Shown here: piece after piece, positions 22,913 to 33,438 of the stretch
How positions within the stretch are numbered: the stretch's first letter is position 1
How the letters are laid out: every line of letters starts with the position of its first letter
Source: Agapanthus africanus
Taxonomy: Eukaryota; Streptophyta; Magnoliopsida; Asparagales; Amaryllidaceae
Direction of reading: 5' to 3'
Length of the DNA: 64,000 nucleotides
NCBI GenBank assembly: GCA_030015575.1
Contig: JASDDO010000014.1
Coordinates: forward strand, 167,061,911-167,125,910
Notes under the pieces: model-generated
The model's database searches: none
Told to the model about the DNA's origin: nothing
Seen by the model: the letters and a program-made list of their open reading frames with translations, nothing else
Made by a program: the position numbers and the translations under genes

Positions 22913-23637
22913 TGTTGAAAATTGATGCAAATTAAAGTCTAGAATTAGGTGCCACCTTTTGACATGCATGATATTGTTAGGTGGTAATAATGTTAAGTGA
23001 TGACTTTGTTAGGTGCTACTTTGACATGCATGATATTGTTAGGTGGTGACAATGATAGGTGGTGACTTTATTAGGTGCTACTTTGACATGCATGATATTA
23101 TTAGGTGGTGACAATGATAGGTGGTGACTTTGTTAAGTGTTACTTTTGACAAGCATGACATTGTTAAGTGGTGACAATGAAAGGTGGTGACTTTGTTAGG
23201 TGCTACTTTTGACATGCATGACATTGTTAGGTGGTGACAATGAAAGGTAGTAATTTTGTTAGATAGTGACATTGTCCTAGGTGCTATAAAAGCACATCTT
23301 ATGAGTGAGGCATTTTGTATCCATCACAAGCATCATCACAAGAGGCAAAGGCTGAGAGAGATTTGTATAAAGAGATTTGAGAGAAATTTCCTAGGGTTGT
23401 TCTTGTGTGTAAACTTGATTCAAGTATAGTAGACGTTTGCAGATTCCGCTCTGCCGGGGACTAGCCATACGGTGGGTGAACCTCGTTAACAAATCTATCT
23501 TGTTTGTGATTGATTGTTTTCTTATTCCTGCACTTTAATTTATATTGTCTTTCGTCGTTTAATTGCGTGATTGTATTTTTGCGTGATTTGGATTTTGTCG
23601 CAAGCACTGTTCCGTGGATCGACTCTCCCTCCCAACA
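22913..23637 (+). repeat. 3' LTR of copia-A
   Basis: 725 bp, the same length as the 5' LTR, with scattered substitutions. It carries the same minisatellite (about 22943-23256) and TATA box (23285-23292). The right TSD AATAG follows at 23638-23642. Confidence 0.95.
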
Positions 23638-23642
23638 AATAG

Positions 23643-24459
23643 CTAACAATTTTTACCTTTGCTCGATTTCAGGAAAATATAAAGAAAGAAAAGAAAACAC
23701 ACAGAGAGAGAGAGAGACTTAATCCACTGGGTCAACGCTAATTTCATGTATGAAAAGTTGAAAAAGGGCATAAAAACGATTAGATCAAAATTTTCTCAAG
23801 CAATATAGTGATAGCATAAATCCATGTTGCAATTTTTTGTATGTGGCCTTTTACGAATCAAACCAGCAACCTCTCATTTTGAAGAGAAAAGTTTTCCTGC
23901 TGGAATATCATCCATCGGGACTTTGGAGAGGGAAGTTCATTATTAACTTTTCATCAAGTTGTTCCAATAACTTGATGATAAGCAAATAATGAACTGGAAA
24001 CATAACAGTATGAATTGTCTCATAATCATGAAAAAAAACTGTATAAAAAACGGCCTGGAGCACTATAGAGAAAACCACTAAAACATTTTACATGACAAAC
24101 ATTAATAGGAATGGCAAGCAGAAAAACTGTGAGCTGCCGTTAGCCAGCGGCTGAAACATCTCACAAGCATAAATTGTATAAAATAAAAAAACAAGTGGAA
24201 AATGTCCTTTTATTTTTGAAGTACTATAAAGAAGGAAAAAACAATAGGTTATTGCGACAATTGACAAGTACTGTAAAGAAGGAAAAAACAAATTGTGTTA
24301 ATAAACATGTATTTGAATGCAAGCATGGTATTGGGAAGCCTTTTTTGTGGCTGGGTGAGTGGGTCGTCCTTTGATTTTTGAAGTGTGTGCACACGGGCAT
24401 GCACACACGCGATCGTGTGCGTGCATGGTGCATGTGTGCAAGAGGGTGAGTAGAGAAAT
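23643..24459. other. Non-coding DNA between copia-A and the host exon
   Basis: AT-rich, with a short (GA)n run at about 23701-23718 and duplicated AAGTACT(A/G)TAAAGAAGG segments at about 24219-24290. It also holds CA/TG-rich DNA at about 24385-24440. If the exon at 24460-24564 belongs to a working gene this would be its downstream intron, but I find no further exon here. Confidence 0.45.
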
Positions 24460-24564
24460 CTGGATGTCTAATTGCAAATATAATGATGGAGCGTCCTCCC
24501 ATTGCTCTGCCATTTTTTGTATGTCCTCTACTGAAAAACCATGCACGTTTCTTGCAGCACAACC
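24460..24564 (-). pseudogene. Exon of a YLP-motif (YLPM1-like) protein, downstream of a long intron; 5' splice site missing
   Basis: On the minus strand, after a good acceptor (AAACTTAG), 35 codons read GCAARNVHGFSVEDIQ, KMAEQWEDAPSLY and LQLDIQ. I recognise this as the C-terminal part of plant YLPM1-like nuclear proteins with a P-loop kinase-like domain; this is memory of the family, not a search. It is phase-compatible with the exon at 26616-26666, and the joined reading ...YKDPT + GCAARN is what the family shows. After the last CAG codon a GT donor is expected, but the sequence is ATTTCT. Without splicing the frame enters CA-rich DNA and stops. This suggests a gene fragment or a mutated splice site. 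Confidence 0.6.
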
Positions 24565-26615
24565 CTAAGTTTCAAATAATAGTAAAATTAGACCATATAG
24601 ATGATAATGAGAAAAAGAACAATATTAAATAAATGAGAAGTACACAAAACATCATCACAAAATAAGTGATATTTACTTTTGCAAGATGATACTTCATGTA
24701 GACAAAATATCATCATGGTAAGAACCACTTCTAGAGCCTGTTATGTCAACATCTATCAGATGCCATTCAGAATTTGTTACAACTTACAAGTTCTGTGGGG
24801 AATAATTTTGTCAGTGTAGGAAGTTTGAAGTCCCGTAAAGAACATGAAATTTCATAAACAATCCAGCAATAGGCTGGGACAGACATAACACTCTGTAGCA
24901 AGGTTTAAAAAATCTCAGTATTGGGATCGGGATCCGCAATTTTGGCCGTCTAGGATAAGAATATTGGATTTTCTATTGTTTCAGAAAAGGAAAAATTTTA
25001 TAATTAGGATTTTTTTTAATAGTTTAAGTAACTATAAGCAATTTGGCAAATGCTTTTGCATCTAATTATCTCTAAAGTCGTATTAATAATATCAAACTAA
25101 CCATAGTAACTTATAGTGAGCATGTTAGGACATGTTTGTTTGACATGAACCATGGAAATAATGGAAGTAAGATGTTTGGAGGTTACTTATGGTACTTCAA
25201 GTGTTTCTTTTGATGGAAGAAGTATTTGGAAGTTACTTCCAAAAAATGACATGGATCCTATGTGGCATGAGCTACTTCCAAAAATTTCTTACCTTCATTT
25301 TGGGTTGGAAGTGAGTATGGAACACAAGAAACAAGACAACAAATAATTTTTTAATACTACTTCATTATTACTTCCCAAAAGAAGAAATATATGACTCAGA
25401 GATTATTTTTTTGTTTGTTTCGCTTATATGCAAGAAATACAATAAGTTACTTTATAACTACTTCTTTCTTCCAAAAACAATCCAAAAACAAGCAAACAAA
25501 CACTTGAAGTAACTTCTAAGACTTCTTATATGACAATTTTTTGGAAGTTACTTCAAGTATATTTTCGGTACTTCCAGTCATCCAAAGAGGCCCTTACACC
25601 ATTAATGAGTCCATCAACCCATCAACAAATCCATTAACCATTAATAAACTAAATACGAAAACCACACTGGTAAAATGGTAAACCGAATGATACTTGGCAT
25701 CGGATGATATTGGTCTCTTAACTCGGACGGTCAGTTTTGGGATCCGGAGTTGGCCATCTTGGATCGGGATCGGCCGAGATTTCAGAGATTTCAAACCATG
25801 CTCTGTAGATATTCTATGTACCTATTTTCTCTATGTACCAGTGTTTAACCTTATAACAAATGTGAAGGCTTGGAACAGAAATATAGTTTGACAGATGCAA
25901 GTTTGAACGGTTCATGAATTTATTGGAAATGTTACCCTATAAACCCTGAGGGTTTAAAAGCGAGTCCTTCCTTCTCTTAATAGAAGTATTAGTTCATATT
26001 TGATTCACTAATTATTCATGAAATTCAAGAGAGGAACGAATTAAATATTGTGACTGTGCCGCTAACAACAGGAAGGCATCAAATCGATTGTAAATTTATA
26101 TTTTATGCTGCTTAGAATAATTATACAGCATTTATGTTTTCATTACAGTTTAACAAGATTTAGTTTCAGTTCTAAACCATTAAGGTGGGACTATAATACT
26201 ATCCATATGCCTACCAAGGACATGTATCCTGAACAAGTAAAGACTGGCATGTCAATCAAATAAATCTCGGTTTGGACTCTAATTAAAACTGAGGCATGGA
26301 GGGATATTTTTAAGAGTAATTATCCTTCAGCCAGCAAGAACATCAAGTGACCCTGCTGGATACATGCATCTTAGGATACCACTTTAGATTTTGTATTACC
26401 AACACCGATTCTAAATGGTCTGCATACTGTATTCAGGAACTTTTCTCAAAGATTCAGAAATAAAGAAATAACTATAGATAGATTTACATGCCACTTCTCA
26501 TTGAATGCCAAAGTTATGTAATATATATATAAGATATTTGCATCCATCTTCAAGCATGTAGTAGCCTTTTTATCAAAAGAAAATATTTAGCAGAGAAAAT
26601 AAAGGAATGACTCAC
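24565..26615 (-). other. Putative 2.05-kb intron between the two YLPM1-like exons
   Basis: On the minus strand it begins with GTGAGT (26615) and ends with CTTAG (24565), both good splice signals, and keeps the reading phase. It contains a foldback-like repeat at about 25133-25592 and otherwise AT-rich DNA without a convincing gene. Confidence 0.5.
25133..25592. repeat. Foldback-like repeat, possible non-autonomous DNA transposon
   Basis: Words such as GTTTGTTTGACAT and ACTTCAAGTGTTTCTTTTG near the left are mirrored by AACAAACACTTGAAGTAACTT and GGAAGTTACTTCAAG near the right. The ends GGACATGTTTGTTTG and CATCCAAAGAGGCCC resemble plant hAT/PIF-type MITE ends. Arms are imperfect and I found no clear TSD, so both extent and class are uncertain. 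Confidence 0.35.
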
Positions 26616-26666
26616 TGTTGGATCTTTGTATGTTGCTTCCAACATATACACTTCGTACCCCGATCT
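26616..26666 (-). CDS. 51-nt internal exon of a YLP-motif (YLPM1-like) protein
   Basis: On the minus strand an acceptor (TTCTTGTAACCAG) is followed by 17 codons RSGYEVYMLEATYKDPT and then a consensus donor GTGAGT. The peptide matches my memory of plant YLPM1-like proteins, in which a stretch like SGYEVYxLEATYKDP precedes CAARNVHG; the downstream exon here starts exactly there. Both boundaries are phase 0. The upstream intron holds the copia element at 26738-31497. Earlier exons, expected at higher coordinates, were not found in the window. Confidence 0.6.
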
Positions 26667-26732
26667 CTGGTTACAAGAAGAACAGAAAAAGATCATTAGA
26701 AGAAAGACATAAAAGATTCTCAACATCAAGCA

Positions 26733-26737
26733 AGATG
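26733..26737. other. Target-site duplication AGATG (left)
   Basis: Identical to AGATG at 31498-31502 at the other end of the copia element. Confidence 0.9.
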
Positions 26738-27401
26738 TGTTGGGAAGGAAGAGTCGATCCACGGAACAGTGCTCACAACAAAACCCAAATCACGCAAAAA
26801 TACAATCACGCAATTAAACGACGAAAGACAATATAAATTAAAGTGCAGGAAAAAGAAAACAATCAATCACAAACAAGATAGATTTGTTAACGAGGTTCAC
26901 CCACCGTATGGCTAGTTCCCGGCAGAGCGGAATCTACAAACGTCTACTATATTTGAATCAAGTTTGCAAACAAGAACAACCCTAGAAAATTTCTCTCAAA
27001 TCTCTCTATACAAATCTCTCTTGGCCTTTACCTCTTATGATGATACTTGTGATGGATACAAAATGCATCACTCATAAGATGTGCTTTTATAGCACCAAGG
27101 ACAATGTCACTATCTAACAAAATCACCACCTTTCATTGTCACCACCTAACAATGTCATGCATGTCAAAAGTAGCACCTAACAAAGTCCCCACCTTTCATT
27201 GTCACCACCTAATAATGTCATGCATGTCAAAAGTAACACATAACAAAGTCACCACCTATCATTGTCACCACCTAACAATATCATGCATGTCAAAGTAGCA
27301 CCTAACAAAATCATCACTTAACATTATTACCACCTAAGAATGTCATGCATGTCAAAAGGTGACACCTAACCCTAGACTTTAATTTGCATCAATTTTCAAC
27401 A
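26738..27401 (-). repeat. 3' LTR of copia-B (copia-A type, 664 bp)
   Basis: On the plus strand it reads TGTTGGGAAGG ... TTTTCAACA, the reverse complement of the copia-A LTR. It is 61 bp shorter because the U3 minisatellite (27118-27370) has four units instead of five. The TATA box lies at 27084-27091 (minus strand). Confidence 0.93.
27118..27370 (-). repeat. U3 minisatellite, about 62-bp unit, four copies
   Basis: The same unit as in copia-A, in inverse orientation. The small frame 27104-27298 is a repeat artefact. Confidence 0.85.
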
Positions 27402-27517
27402 AACTCCACCTTGATACAAATTCATCACAATCTCGACATTGTCCTACTTGGAGTAATTTTTGGCTTGATTCTCAACACTAGTAAACTTCACACGATTCCG
27501 CTGCTGCTCTCTCCTCA

Positions 27518-28927
27518 TCAAATTTTCATGGAGAGATTCACCGTTCTGCAACAGAGATTCAGCTTATCTCTGTCTACAATTTTGGTGAACATATCCGCCG
27601 GATTCTTTTCTCCCGCGATCTTCTGCAGTGTCAACTCACCATCTTCTAACGCCATGCGTATGAAGTGGTACCGCACCTTGATATGCTTCGTCCGAGAATG
27701 ATATGCTGCATTCTTTGCCAAATGTATTGCACTTTGGCTGTCACTCCACAAGGTATTGAAGTCTTGCTTCTTACTCAACTCTTCGAGTAACCCTTGTAAC
27801 CATATCATCTCTTTGCTGGCTTCCGTGATCGCCACGTACTCAGCCTCCGTAGTTGACATTACTACCACTTTTTGCAGTTGAGATACCCAACTCACCGCTG
27901 TTCCCCCAACTGTAAATACATATCCCGTTGTGCTCTTCCTACTATCTCGATCACCCGAGTAGTCCGCATCAACGTAACCTTGCACCTTTAGAGAGTCACC
28001 CCTGAAACATAAGCAGTGACTAGACGTACCCCTAAGATACCTCAAAATCCATTTCACCGCATTCCAATGCTCCTTCCCCGGGTTTTGCATATACCGACTC
28101 ATAACTCCCACTGCATGTGCAATATCTAGTCTCGTACTCACCATTGCATACATTAAACTCCTCACCACAAAAGCATAAGGCACTCTTGCCATCTCGTCTT
28201 TCTGCTCTTGAGTTGTCGAGCAAAACTCCTTCATGAGTTTGAAATATTTTGCTAAAGGCGTACTCACCGGTTTTGACTTGTCCATGTTGAACCGCTTCAA
28301 AACCTTCTCGATATAGTCGCTTTGAGATAACCACAGTTTCCGCTGCTTCCTATCTCGAACGATCTTCATGCCCAAAATTTGTTTGGCCGCTCCCAAATCT
28401 TTCATGGAAAACTTTTCAGCCATCATCTTCTTCAGACTTTGAATTTTCTCGAAGTTTGGACCCGCTACCAACATTTCATCTACATAGAGTGATAGAATGA
28501 TATAGTCTCCATCCTCAAAAGTCTGAATATAGACACAGTGATCTGACTCACCACGCACAAATCCCGTCTCTAGCATGAACTGATCGAATTTGAGATACCA
28601 CTGTCTTGGAGCTTGCTTAAGGCCATACAAACTCTTTCGCAGTCTACACACCATAGTTTCTTTTCCCTTCACCTCATATCCCGGTGGCTGCATCATATAG
28701 ATCTCCTCCACCAAATCTCCATGAAGGAACGCAGTCTTCACATCAAACTGCTCCAAGTGCAGATCCTCCACCGCCACAATACTAAGGATCACCCGAATTG
28801 ATGTCATTTTCACCACAGGGGAAAATATCTCTTGATCGTCAATTCCTTGTTTTTGCGCATATCCCTTGACTACCAAGCGAGCCTTGTACCGCTTCACACC
28901 ATCGGCCTCATCTTTTATCCTGTACAC
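27518..28927 (-). pseudogene. Copia-B RT and RNase H part of pol
   Basis: A 469-codon open frame. RT begins YRIKDEADGVKRYKARLV and includes DVKTAFLHGDL and the region around SLYVDEMLVAG; the copia box YxDD is changed to YVDE, altering a catalytic Asp. RNase H includes DADYSGDRDSRKSTTGY, the STTEAEYVA helix and DSQSAIHLAKN. It ends in KI-stop like copia-A. It is separated from the upstream frame by a TGA at 28928-28930 where TGG (Trp) is expected (NR-stop-VYRIK). This copy could not support reverse transcription by itself. Confidence 0.92.
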
Positions 28928-29001
28928 TCATCTATTCAGCAACACTTTTCGACCCTTGGGTAGCTTCACTAGGTCCCACGTGCGGTTCTTCTTCAAAGAA
29001 T

Positions 29002-31182
29002 TCATCTCCTCGTCCATAGCTCGCTCTCACTGCTTACTAACACCGTCCTGCGTCGCCTCTTCAAGGGATCAGGATCTCTCGAATCCGTGTATAAAATGAA
29101 GTCGGTCACAAGTCTTTCAGGTAGTCTCCTTTCTCTCGTAGATCTCCTCAAAACTAGCACATCCAGTTGCTGAACATAGTCACCATCATGTTCTTGAGTC
29201 TGATCCTGCACTGCAGCTTCTTCCATGTTTTGATCCCCACTTGTGGGCACCTGATTGTTCTCTTGAGTTCCGTCTAACTCCACGAACTCAGATACAACAC
29301 AATTTTTGGCTTGCTTTTCTTCTCTATATAAGTGCTGCTCATCAAAGACAACGTTCCGGCTTCGTATTACTTTCTTACTTGTGTAATCCCACAGCCGATA
29401 TCCGAACTCGTCTCCACCATATCTGATGAAAGCACACTTCTTAGATTTGGAGTCAAGCTTACTCCTTTCTGCCTTATCAATCAAAGAATACGCGATACAA
29501 CCAAATACTTTAAGGTGCGAATAGTTGACCGGTTTACCCGACCAAATTTCTTCTGAAATGCCTCCATCAAGCGCACTCGCCGGGCTTCTGTTGATCAGAT
29601 ACATGGCAACATCGACCGCTGCTGCCCATAAGAATTTTGGCAGATTCGTATCCAAGGTCATGCTTCGCACTCGCTCTAGAATCGTTCTGTTCATCCTTTC
29701 AGCGATACCATTTTGCTGGGGCGTCCCAGGTACCGTCTTCAACCAACGAATACCCTTTTGCGAGCAAAACTCCTCGAACTCTTGGGTGCAGTATTCCCCG
29801 CCATTATCGGACTTTAGGCGTTTAACCTTCATCCCTGTTTGGCTCTCCACCTGCGCAATCCAATGCTTGAAGATGCCAAACACATCGGACTTTTTCTTCA
29901 TCGCGTATACCCATGTCTTTCGACTTGTATCATCGATGAACGTCACGAAGTACCGATTTCCTCCATAAGACTCCACTGGGGCCGGACTCCATACGTCCGT
30001 ATGCACCATCTCCAGTTTCATGGTCTTTTTCGCTACGCCTCCAATTTTAAATCTGAGCGCGCTTTGCTTCTCACAAACGCAGCTCTCGCAAAACCCCAAC
30101 TCCACCTTTTTCAGCCCCGAAAGAACCCCCTTAGCTTGAAGAATTTTCATGTTCTTCTCGCCGAGGTGTCCTAATCTTTTATGCCACAACGAAGTCTCCG
30201 AATCTTTCTCCGAACTTGCCGTCAATGCAACCGAGCCTTCGCCCTGAACATACTCGCTAAAGTGATGTCTTCCTGAAGTGCAATGAAAAGAAACCCCTGA
30301 ATCTAAGAACCAAGTATCCGCCCTTTGTGTTCTCGCTCGCCGATAGATAAAGACCTTGTTCCCCTTGTTCTTGTATAAACACCACATTCGCTTCCTTTTC
30401 ATCCGTCTTCTCATCTGAGCCTTTCTTCGGAAGCCTGCATTCACTTCTTCTGTGGCCCTTCTTTCCGCAATTCCAACAGGCGCCTTGGATTTTTTCTTGA
30501 GATTTACCTCGGCTTTTAGACTTGCCCTTTTTCCACTTCCCCTTTCTATTGTTCTGCCATGATTCTCCACCGAAAGTGCAGAAGTTCCAGAACTTCCACT
30601 CACGGACTTTCTCCGCATCTCATCGTTTAATATGCTGCTTACCGCATCATTATACGTGAGAATCCCCGAGATAGAGTTGCTAACCGCCATCACTAGGTTC
30701 TCCCAACTCTCTGGCAACGAACATAGGAACAGTAGGGCCCGAATCTCGTCTTCAAAGATGATTGAAACGGACTCAAGTTGGCTTGTCACGTTGTTGAACT
30801 CGTTCAGATGCTCTATCACCGAACCATTCTCTACCATCTTCATGTTGAAAAGCTTCTTCATCAAAAATATTTTATTTGATGTCAATGGCTTCTCATACAA
30901 CTTCGCTAACGTCATCATTAACGCCTTAGTTGTTTTCTCCTTTGAGATATTAAAGGCCACCTGCGGAGTCAACGACAATCTGATCGTCTCCAGGGCTTTC
31001 CTATCCAAAAGGTTACATTCCTCATCGGTCATCTTCTCGGGTTTTTCTCCTAGCAACGGAAGATATAGATCCTTTTGGAATAGACAGTCTTCCAACTGCA
31101 TGCGCCACCAACCAAAATTGTGACCATTGAATTTCTCGATTCTTATCTTATCCACCGCCATCTTTCGTCTGTATCGCAGCAA
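29002..31182 (-). pseudogene. Copia-B Gag, protease and integrase, open but rearranged
   Basis: A 726-codon frame; the element start is probably MAVDKIRIEKF at 31161. Gag matches copia-A. Between ERG and ADTWFLDSG the frame is shifted by a one-base loss and restored by a one-base gain, so the CCHC knuckle lies out of frame and is replaced by unrelated basic sequence. The protease motif reads DSGVS. Just after it, at about 30246, an in-frame deletion of roughly 270 bp relative to copia-A joins YVQG to EGSVAL, removing the C-terminal protease region. Integrase follows (LWHKRLGHLGEKNM, HTDVWSPAP, KSDNGGEYC, PQQNGIAERMNRT). A one-base deletion near 29070 ends the frame in nonsense. Confidence 0.9.
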
Positions 31183-31316
31183 ACTCGACTTCCCCCTAGA
31201 TCTGAACCAACGCCTTCAAAACTACAATCTAAGAAAGTGGGGAAGAGAACACAAGCGTCGTTACCCACCGTTGACCTAAATTGTAGAATCGAAGAAACCT
31301 AGGTTCTCTTAACCTT

Positions 31317-31328
31317 GCTCTCATACCA
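31317..31328 (-). other. Primer-binding site with one mismatch
   Basis: The minus strand reads TGGTATGAGAGC, one base off the initiator-Met site TGGTATCAGAGC seen in copia-A. Confidence 0.85.
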
Positions 31329-31330
31329 GT

Positions 31331-31497
31331 TGTTGGGGGCGGAGCCCGCAAGCGACGGATACACAACACAACTTGGGTGTCCATTCTAACCCAAAAGCTC
31401 GAGCTTAATAAGTAGAGATCCAAGTTATATTATACATCACATCAACTTCTTATAAACTCCCGATGTGGGACTAAACATACGAGTCACAACCCCAACA
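31331..31497 (-). repeat. Foreign 5' LTR of copia-B (167 bp)
   Basis: On the minus strand it starts TGTTGGGGTTGTGACTCG and ends GGGCTCCGCCCCCAACA, with GTCCCACATCGGGAG and a TTTATAAG box inside. The whole sequence has no visible similarity to the 664- or 725-bp LTRs beyond the last few bases. The CCCACATCGG word is common in short plant LTRs and TRIMs. It is followed by the right TSD AGATG at 31498-31502. Confidence 0.8.
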
Positions 31498-31502
31498 AGA
31501 TG

Positions 31503-33199
31503 CACATACTACTTAGATCTCATTCATCCAACAAATCATATATTGAATTTGGCTCGCATACACACGCACACACATTTTTAGCGTTTCAGTTGCTACCAGA
31601 GTAATTAACGGATTAACCATACTTATTCTGCATCAACAAAATATTTGCATAATCAATTTCAACAGTTTGCTGCATTATTAAGTCAAAACTTTTGAGTAAG
31701 AAGAGGATATTAGAAGTGTATCTAACAGAAAAAGATATGCATCGCACCAACTACATCTAGCTTTATAACATTTAGTCAATTTGGACTAAGAATAGGCTCT
31801 AGAGTATATGTATTGGCGCACAGAAACTCTGGCGTATGCCACGTGTTGCTCTACTATAGGCGTACAAAGATATTGGCTCTATGGCATATTAAATTATTGG
31901 CGCATCATGGTTGTGGAGCATGCTACGTGTACAATAGGGATTGGTACATGCCTTTGACATTTTGGTCTCTGGCGCTTTAAATATTGACGTCCATAGATTG
32001 TGGCGCATGCCGTATGGCTTAAGCCTACTGGTTCAGTTCTTTGGTGTATGGGGTTTTATGATTCATAAATCCTTGGCGTTTAGCATTGTGGTGCATGCCA
32101 CATGGCTTAAGCCCATTGGCGCATGGCCATCAGCTCATATGCTTCTGGCGCTGGCCCTTAGAGATTAATCTCTTTTTATTTTTGAAATTTAAGTCTTAGA
32201 GAAGCTTAAGTTTCTGTTAATGGTTTATATGGACCATTAGCAACATCAAGATCTCAACTTTGAGATCTTGAGCCTCTTTTTATTTCATGGGTATTGTAGG
32301 AATTGATTGAAGTATGAACTTCATCGTCGTCGTCGTCGTTTTATGATTGGTTTTCATATCGTTAGGGTTTTTTCCCTCATCATCATCATCTTTGTCAAGA
32401 AAAACTTAAGTTTTCCCTAAACCCTAGGTTTTAAGATCAAAAAGTCTATATCTTTTCAGAGAAGTCTTGACCGAAGGATCTTCAGATCCGAAAAGAACTT
32501 AAGTTCTGTACATGAAGGTTAACCTTCTTATCAATGAGGCTTAAACTTTCTATCATGGAGATTAATCGTCTATCTTATCTCGGTTTATGAAAGGAGGAAG
32601 AGGAAACTTGCAGAGAACAAAGAAAGCTTGAGCTTTTTTATCTCAAGTTTATGGGGGCGGTTTTTTTTTTACAAAAGAATTGATCTCATGGGTTCTATAT
32701 AAAAGGATATGAATTTGTTGGGCAAGTAGAGAAAATATATCATTTAGTTTCTCTAATTGATTAGCTCCGATGCTTAAGCATCGTTGGATTTTGATCCAAG
32801 GGTCTTTATTAACCCAATTGGTATTTTCTTTGTTTAGAAAAATATCTGATTGATTTATTTGCTGAGAAAGATGTGAAAAGAACTAATTACATATTATTGA
32901 TATCAGCTCAGGTGCTTAAGCACCGTTGGATTATATATCCAAGGGTCTTTATTAACCCATTTTATATTTTCGTTTGTTTAAGAAATTATATGATTGATTT
33001 CTTATTAACAAAATTGGTATATTTCTGTTTAAAAAGATAGGAGAAATTATTTTCCTATATATAAACCTTAAGCTTTAAGTAAAAGAAAATTTTCTCTTTT
33101 AGAAATCACTGGCGCTGGCATTTAATGTGCGCTAGAAAATCTCTGGCGCTGGCATTTAATATGCGCTTGAGATCAAAAAATCAAGCTTAAGCTTATTAT
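31503..33199. other. Non-coding repeat-like DNA upstream of the nested copia element
   Basis: 31800-32160 repeats the words TTGGCGCATG and GGCGCATGCCACATGGCTTAAGC. 32760-32840 and 32900-32965 repeat a segment with GCTTAAGCA(T/C)CGTTGGATT and CCAAGGGTCTTTATTAACCCA. 33108-33170 repeats CTCTGGCGCTGGCATTTAAT. It may be the U3 side of the older LTR whose fragments follow, but no boundary could be fixed. No gene is seen. Confidence 0.4.
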
Positions 33200-33438
33200 A
33201 TTTTTGGCCAGAACAAGGTGCTCATTAGGTTATGAGTTACAATGGACGGACTCACTAAGAACTCTTAAATGGTATTATATCAATTGTCAGATAGCAGTTA
33301 TCTGGTGACATGAGTACAGGGTAGTCCCTAAACCTGAGATCGCCATAGTGTTTTGTGTGTGTTCCTACGGTACTTTGATTACTACCCTACCACGGCTTTA
33401 AAGAGTTGTACAAACAGATTTTAGTTGGGTACAGTCCC
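33200..33438 (+). repeat. Left part of an older copia-type LTR, interrupted
   Basis: Similar to 33832-34050 inside the inserted element's LTR: GTGCTCATTAGG, TCAGATAGCAGTTATCTGGTGAC, CCCTACCACGGCT, TTGGGTACAGTCCC. It is also similar to the solo LTR at 15818-17713 in reverse. It breaks at GTCCC, where a copia element is inserted, and continues at 42993. Confidence 0.75.

Larger units (their letters stand above)
18009..23637 (+). mobile_element. Full-length Ty1/copia LTR retrotransposon (copia-A)
   Basis: Two 725-bp LTRs (18009-18733, 22913-23637) both start TGTTGAAAATTGATGC and end CCCTCCCAACA. Perfect AATAG duplications flank the element. The primer-binding site follows 2 nt after the 5' LTR and a purine tract precedes the 3' LTR. 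The gag-protease-integrase-RT-RNase H order is that of Ty1/copia. The coding region has many stops, so the copy is defective, though structurally complete. Its internal region is the same family as the minus-strand element at 26738-31497. Confidence 0.96.
26738..31497 (-). mobile_element. Ty1/copia element with two different LTRs (copia-B)
   Basis: Internal sequence is the same family as copia-A. On the minus strand the 3' LTR (27401-26738, 664 bp) is a copia-A-type LTR. The 5' LTR (31497-31331) is an unrelated 167-bp sequence with its own TGTTGGGGTTGTGAC start and CCGCCCCCAACA end. Perfect AGATG duplications flank the outer edges, so the hybrid seems to have integrated as one molecule. The LTR/primer-binding-site junction (CAACAACTGGTAT) matches copia-A, so the switch lies at the LTR end. 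The coding region is largely open but damaged. Confidence 0.88.

Noticed and set aside
23880..23960. tRNA-derived SINE or short exon on the minus strand
   Set aside because: GAGAGGTTGCTGGTTTGATTCG resembles a B box, but no A box, poly-A tail or TSD is visible.
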